Positions 6,253-9,682 of a stretch of DNA of 9,682 nt are shown here, in pieces. Positions within the stretch are counted from its first letter, which is position 1; the number at the start of each line of letters is the position of its first letter. Below the pieces are notes generated by a model. The model made no database searches. It saw only the letters and a list, made by a program, of their open reading frames with translations, and had not been told where the DNA came from. Source of the stretch: Flavobacteriales bacterium (lineage in GTDB: Bacteria > Bacteroidota > Bacteroidia > Flavobacteriales_D > Sanyastnellaceae). Made by a program: the position numbers and the translations under genes. The stretch is from the NCBI GenBank assembly GCA_028825055.1, contig JAPKAW010000063.1, positions 1 through 9,682 on the forward strand, read 5' to 3'.

Positions 6253-7766
6253 AACCCCTCAAAAAACAGACAGCGATTGTCATCGGTGCTGGAGTTGCAG
6301 GGCTTGCCACAGCTATACGACTGGCCGCTTCAGGCATTGCAACGTCTGTTTATGAGACCGCATCTGGACCGGGAGGAAAACTAAAAGAAGAGCGCACTGA
6401 GGGGTATCGCTTTGATCTCGGACCTTCGCTTTTCACCATGCCGGAATTGGTCATGGAATTGGATCGCTTGACGCGATCAAGTGCCCATGCCCAAGCAGAC
6501 AAACTCCCTGAAGTCTTTCGCTATCAAACGCTCGATCGTTCGACACATTATTTTTGGGAAGATGCTACGCGAATTATCGCCTGGGCAGATCGGAAAGCTT
6601 TCAAACAGGCGGTTTCACAGGCCGTGGAAGTGGAACCCCACGCTTTGGACCAGCATCTCAATCACAGCCAAACGATCTACGAGGCGACGCGGAAGCTGTT
6701 TTTGGAGCAAAGTCTCCATGAATGGAAACGCTTCCGCTGGTCAGCGTTTTCCAAGGCCATTCCCCAATTGCATCGCCTGCCCTGGTTCGGATCTTTGCAC
6801 CGGTTGAACCGCAAGAGATTGCAGGAACCTCATCTCGTTCAGTTGTTTGATCGCTATGCGACCTACAACGGCTCTGACCCCCACCGTGCACCCGCTATGT
6901 TGCATGCCATTCCGCATTTGGAACACGGCATCGGAACGTTTTTCCCTGAGGGCGGTATGATGGGCATTGTACATCACCTCTTCGCACTCGGTCAAAGTCT
7001 CGGTGTAGATTTTCACTTTGACCAGTCGGTACAAAAAATAGTCCATCGCAACGGTCACGTGCAAGGCATCGCTGTGGAATTGAACGGTCGATCTCACAAC
7101 GTTCAAGCCGACATCGTCGTTTCCAATGCTGACATTCACCCGACCTATCGGAAGCTATTGCCAGAGATCAAAGCACCAGAGCACATCCTGAGGCAAGAGC
7201 GTTCCTCTAGCGGAGTGATTTTTTACTGGGGAGTGAAGGGGGAGCACAAAGAATTGCACCTGCACAACATTTTATTTAGCAAGAACTACCGCCAAGAATT
7301 CCAAACGATTGACTCGTTGGGACACCCCGGAAATGACCCCACAGTCTACATCAATATCACCTCAAAGTTGCAACCATCAGACGCTCCGTCCGGGTGTGAA
7401 AACTGGTTCGTTATGGTCAATGTGAGTGCAGACCCGGAAACGATTGATGCCGAAATTTCGACGATCCGCAGTGCGGTATTGGACAAAATCTCAAGAACTC
7501 TTGGACATTCCATACATGACTTGATTGAGACGGAGTCCGTCCTCACCCCACGTGATATTGAAAACCGAACGAGTTCATGGCGCGGCGCGCTGTATGGCTC
7601 AAGCTCCAACAATGCACTCGCCGCATTTCTGCGTCATAGAAACCGTTCGAAACAAATCAAAGGATTGTATTTTTGCGGAGGAAGCGTGCATCCCGGTGGT
7701 GGCATTCCACTCTGCTTGCTTAGCGCGCGTATTGCAACCGAATTAATCCGAACAACGACTCCATGA
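6249..7766 (+). CDS. crtD: Second carotenoid desaturase, CrtD type (1-hydroxycarotenoid 3,4-desaturase)
   Basis: This 505-residue FAD-dependent oxidoreductase is a distant paralogue of the CrtI upstream. The nucleotide-binding fold shows GAGVAG (13-18), E36 and GPGGK (40-44), followed by FDLGPSLFTMP (55-65). The C-terminus reads GLYFCGGSVHPGGGIP (472-487) followed by LCLLS. This GSVHPGGGIPLCLLS form marks the CrtD/CrtC-pathway desaturases rather than phytoene desaturase, which has TGQLTTPGPG. In carotenoid pathways of yellow Flavobacteriia such an enzyme introduces the 3',4' double bond next to the 1'-hydroxyl made by CruF. Its immediate coupling to cruF (ATGA overlap) supports that role. It is also joined by ATGA to idi upstream. 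A different desaturation or oxidation on the same end group remains possible without biochemical data. Confidence 0.85.
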   Translation: MKPLKKQTAIVIGAGVAGLATAIRLAASGIATSVYETASGPGGKLKEERTEGYRFDLGPSLFTMPELVMELDRLTRSSAHAQADKLPEVFRYQTLDRSTHYFWEDATRIIAWADRKAFKQAVSQAVEVEPHALDQHLNHSQTIYEATRKLFLEQSLHEWKRFRWSAFSKAIPQLHRLPWFGSLHRLNRKRLQEPHLVQLFDRYATYNGSDPHRAPAMLHAIPHLEHGIGTFFPEGGMMGIVHHLFALGQSLGVDFHFDQSVQKIVHRNGHVQGIAVELNGRSHNVQADIVVSNADIHPTYRKLLPEIKAPEHILRQERSSSGVIFYWGVKGEHKELHLHNILFSKNYRQEFQTIDSLGHPGNDPTVYINITSKLQPSDAPSGCENWFVMVNVSADPETIDAEISTIRSAVLDKISRTLGHSIHDLIETESVLTPRDIENRTSSWRGALYGSSSNNALAAFLRHRNRSKQIKGLYFCGGSVHPGGGIPLCLLSARIATELIRTTTP

Positions 7767-8410
7767 ACTTGATTTTGCTAAAACGCTCGGCTCCCTTGAT
7801 CATGATCATCCTCAACACCGTGGGGGTAGTTGGTGTGTTGTTGGGGTTTGGTGAAAGCATCTTGCAATTCACTGCCTTGAATTTGCTGATAAATGGGATG
7901 TTAGCCGCTTGGATGGATTGGGGTTCTCGCAGTCGTCTGTGGGTTTACGCAGCTTTGGGTGGTTGGATTATAGAATGTATCGGTGTGAACACCGGTTGGC
8001 CATTTGGGGCTTACCAGTATGGGCAAGGTCTCGGTCCTAAGTTCGCCGAAGTCCCCTTGATTCTTGGGGCATTGTGGTTTATAACTCTCATTGGATTTGG
8101 CCATTGGGTAGGACGCGGGCTGCTTCTGTTGAGACTTGGCACCAAAGCGCATAAACTGGGTACAGCCGTCGTGGCAGCTACTCTTATGATGGGATTGGAT
8201 GCTCTTATAGAACCCGTGGCCATCCAATCAGGTTGGTGGGAGTGGGGTCAAGGGGATGTCCCTTGGACCAATTATTTTTCGTGGTGGGGCATTTCTTTTC
8301 TTTTTTATTTAGTCCCGAGACAATCAACAGAATCCAAGGGATCTGGAATCTGTGTTCTCATCTTTGCAGCGTTCATGATTATGCTCAACGTTTTTCAATG
8401 GACCGTTTGA
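7763..8410 (+). CDS. cruF: Carotenoid 1,2-hydratase, CruF family
   Basis: CruF adds water to the 1,2 double bond of the open psi end of a carotene, giving a tertiary 1'-hydroxyl; it is unrelated to CrtC. The 215-residue integral membrane protein has about six hydrophobic segments, near residues 10-29, 33-50, 59-76, 97-116, 133-152 and 173-185, plus a C-terminal one at 195-212. The conserved family residues are visible: E71 and the stretch IGVNTGWPFGAYQY (73-86), GPKFAEVPL (91-99), DALIEP (146-151), and WTNYFSWW (168-175). It overlaps the crtD-type gene by 4 bases and crtZ by 13 bases. With only a single-end cyclase partner, CruF marks the other end of the molecule as acyclic. Length is at the short end of the family but shows no sign of truncation. 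Confidence 0.9.
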   Translation: MNLILLKRSAPLIMIILNTVGVVGVLLGFGESILQFTALNLLINGMLAAWMDWGSRSRLWVYAALGGWIIECIGVNTGWPFGAYQYGQGLGPKFAEVPLILGALWFITLIGFGHWVGRGLLLLRLGTKAHKLGTAVVAATLMMGLDALIEPVAIQSGWWEWGQGDVPWTNYFSWWGISFLFYLVPRQSTESKGSGICVLIFAAFMIMLNVFQWTV

Positions 8411-8907
8411 TTTTCTTCACCCACCCCGCATTCATTGTGATTGCAACCTTTCTGATTATGGAGGGTGTAGCCTGGTTCGCTCATAAGTATCTCATGCATG
8501 GATTGATGTGGTATTTCCATCAAGACCACCACGTCCATCAACCGGGTTTTTTTGAAAAAAACGATGCTTTCTTCTTGATTTTTGCTATCCCTAGTGCGAG
8601 TTGCATCATTACAGGATCCACGGCAGGAGGTGACTTTCGTATCTGGATTGGTGCCGGAATTGCTGCCTATGGCCTAGCTTACTTCCTCGTCCATGATGTT
8701 TTCATTCACCAACGATTCAAGTGGTTTCGGAAGACAGAAAACACTTATTTCAGGGCGATTCGAAAGGCACACAAAGTGCACCATAAACACTTGACCAAAG
8801 AAAAAGGAGAGTGTTTTGGGATGCTATTCGTCCCTTTGCGCTACTGGCTTGAAGCGAGAAAATCGCAACGGAAATGGCCCACCAAAATACAATCCCCCGT
8901 TAAATAA
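8398..8907 (+). CDS. crtZ: Beta-carotene hydroxylase CrtZ
   Basis: CrtZ is a di-iron membrane hydroxylase of the fatty-acid hydroxylase superfamily that puts a 3-hydroxyl on beta-ionone rings. All four histidine boxes are present when the start at 8398 is used: HKYLMH (29-34), HQDHH (41-45), HDVFIH (99-104) and HKVHH (125-129). The 169-residue length and start MDRLIFFTHPAF match typical small bacterial CrtZ proteins. The frame stays open upstream to an ATG at 8233, but that extension lies inside cruF, reads like out-of-frame sequence and is not expected in the family. The chosen start overlaps cruF by 13 bases, in line with the other junctions. Hydrophobic segments near 7-27, 57-76 and 82-98 fit a membrane protein. 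The stop overlaps the next ATG by one base. Confidence 0.93.
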   Translation: MDRLIFFTHPAFIVIATFLIMEGVAWFAHKYLMHGLMWYFHQDHHVHQPGFFEKNDAFFLIFAIPSASCIITGSTAGGDFRIWIGAGIAAYGLAYFLVHDVFIHQRFKWFRKTENTYFRAIRKAHKVHHKHLTKEKGECFGMLFVPLRYWLEARKSQRKWPTKIQSPVK

Positions 8908-9650
8908 TGAACGGACTTTATCTTGCCGTCGATCTCGTCGTGCTTTCGTTCCCTCTGCTTCTCAGCTTTGACAAGCGTGTTAATTTCTTTGGCCAATGGA
9001 AGGACTTTTGGCCCGTGAACATTGGAGTATTGGTCCTTTTCATCACACACGATGTCTTCTTTACCCGTTGGGGGATTTGGGGATTCAACCCGGACTATTA
9101 CTTGGGTCCTGAATTGATGGGATTGCCCTTTGAAGAATGGCTGTTCTTCATTTGCATTCCTTATGCCAGCGTCTTCACCTATGCTGTGTTAAAACATTAC
9201 GTGCGCAAGAATCCATTTAGACACAGCGCGATTACATTGAACATGGCGGCCATTGCAATCACCGCTGGGCTTAGCTATTGGTATTCCGATGCATGGTATA
9301 CGTTTTGTGCGAGTGCGCTTCTTTGCTTGTTTTTCATATGGTCTGCTGTGAAATATGTGCCGTGGTCACATCACCTATGGATCACCTTACTCGTCCTGCT
9401 TACTCCCTGGATTATCTCCAACGGAATTCTAACAGGCATCACCTTTTGGGAGTATCCATTGTTGCACAATGATGCCGGCATAATCCAAGATCGCATCGTT
9501 TGGTACGCAGAAGAACACACGACTGGATGGCGTATTTTCAGTATGCCCGTAGACGACCTAATCTATGGCTCTCTCCTCATCGGTCTGCACATTGCCGGAT
9601 TTGAAGCGTTGCAAAAAAGACGCTTGGGACTCGGGCCTTACTCCGACTGA
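8907..9650 (+). CDS. crtYcd: Lycopene beta-cyclase, fused heterodimer type (CrtYcd)
   Basis: The 247-residue membrane protein joins the two homologous halves that are separate CrtYc and CrtYd subunits in actinobacteria. The first half carries WGIWGFNPDYYLG (55-67) and the P-x-E-E motif LPFEEWLFF (73-81). The second half repeats the pattern as GILTGITFWEYPLL (173-186) and PVDDLIYG (214-221). Six to seven hydrophobic helices are visible (about 4-20, 37-53, 78-94, 110-123, 130-147, 157-171, 217-231). The acidic motif residues are thought to drive the proton-initiated ring closure of psi ends to beta rings. The second motif has D216-D217 rather than the more usual E-D or E-E. Together with CruF and CrtD, one ring per molecule is expected. 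It is the last gene seen and starts by a 1-base overlap with the crtZ stop (TAATG). Confidence 0.9.
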   Translation: MNGLYLAVDLVVLSFPLLLSFDKRVNFFGQWKDFWPVNIGVLVLFITHDVFFTRWGIWGFNPDYYLGPELMGLPFEEWLFFICIPYASVFTYAVLKHYVRKNPFRHSAITLNMAAIAITAGLSYWYSDAWYTFCASALLCLFFIWSAVKYVPWSHHLWITLLVLLTPWIISNGILTGITFWEYPLLHNDAGIIQDRIVWYAEEHTTGWRIFSMPVDDLIYGSLLIGLHIAGFEALQKRRLGLGPYSD

Positions 9651-9682
9651 ATTCCCGTGCGCCATTTGAAACGCGCCTGAAT

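Larger units (their letters stand above)
2802..9650 (+). other. Carotenoid biosynthesis operon (crtI-crtB-unknown-idi-crtD-cruF-crtZ-crtYcd)
   Basis: Eight genes run in one direction. Junctions in order: 31-base gap, 2-base gap, 11-base overlap, 4-base overlap (ATGA), 4-base overlap (ATGA), 13-base overlap, 1-base overlap (TAATG). Such tight spacing and the shared pathway imply one transcript with coupled translation. The set encodes synthesis of phytoene and lycopene and then an asymmetric carotenoid with one hydroxylated beta ring and one hydrated, further desaturated open end. No internal terminator was seen, and the last 32 bases of the window (9651-9682) hold no convincing hairpin, so the operon might continue. 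Confidence 0.8.

Noticed and set aside
8233..8397. N-terminal extension of crtZ by 55 residues from an upstream ATG
   Set aside because: The extension lies within the cruF coding sequence, has no resemblance to the CrtZ family, and the ATG at 8398 gives a standard 169-residue protein with all four histidine boxes.
9651..9682. Possible terminator after the cyclase gene
   Set aside because: The GC-rich pieces GCGCC and CGCGCC are direct rather than inverted repeats, and there is no stable stem followed by a T run.
1..9682. Horizontal transfer or base-composition break between the left part and the crt operon
   Set aside because: Spot counts of a few 60-base rows gave GC from about 42 to 58 percent in both parts without a clear step, and there are no transposase, integrase, tRNA or terminal repeats.

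Overview
The window is an ordinary chromosomal stretch, about half GC, with almost no non-coding DNA. It most likely comes from a marine-type member of the Bacteroidota, probably Flavobacteriia or a related class. Three things point there: a BshB1-type bacillithiol deacetylase, a carotenoid gene set with a fused CrtYcd cyclase, CruF and CrtD as in yellow-orange Flavobacteriia and Saprospiria, and a TTG/TAnnTTTG promoter upstream of bshB1. The exact lineage cannot be told from the sequence alone.

Left part (1-1999, + strand): the C-terminal part of a GT4 glycosyltransferase cut by the window edge, followed with a 4-base ATGA overlap by a multi-spanning membrane protein of the polysaccharide flippase (Wzx-like) kind. 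They look like the tail of a surface-polysaccharide locus. Next (1982-2722, - strand) lies bshB1, converging on the flippase and overlapping it by 18 bases.

Right part (2802-9650, + strand): a compact eight-gene carotenoid operon in the order crtI, crtB, an unknown exported protein, idi, crtD-like desaturase, cruF, crtZ, crtYcd. After the first junction (31 bases) the genes are 2 bases apart or overlap by 1-13 bases, so they are probably co-transcribed and translationally coupled. Idi balances IPP and DMAPP; CrtB condenses two GGPP to phytoene; CrtI desaturates it to lycopene; CrtYcd cyclises one end; CruF hydrates the other end at C1'; CrtD adds the 3',4' double bond; CrtZ hydroxylates the ring. 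The expected end product of this set is a monocyclic carotenoid of the saproxanthin type. No GGPP synthase, 2'-hydroxylase (needed for myxol), carotenoid glycosyltransferase or regulator is visible in the window.

The least explained element is the 180-residue exported protein between crtB and idi. It is translationally embedded in the pathway but has no evident enzymatic motif. No tRNA, rRNA, CRISPR, mobile element or clear rho-independent terminator was found. The largest non-coding gap is the 79-base divergent region 2723-2801, which holds the bshB1 promoter and a small dyad upstream of crtI.
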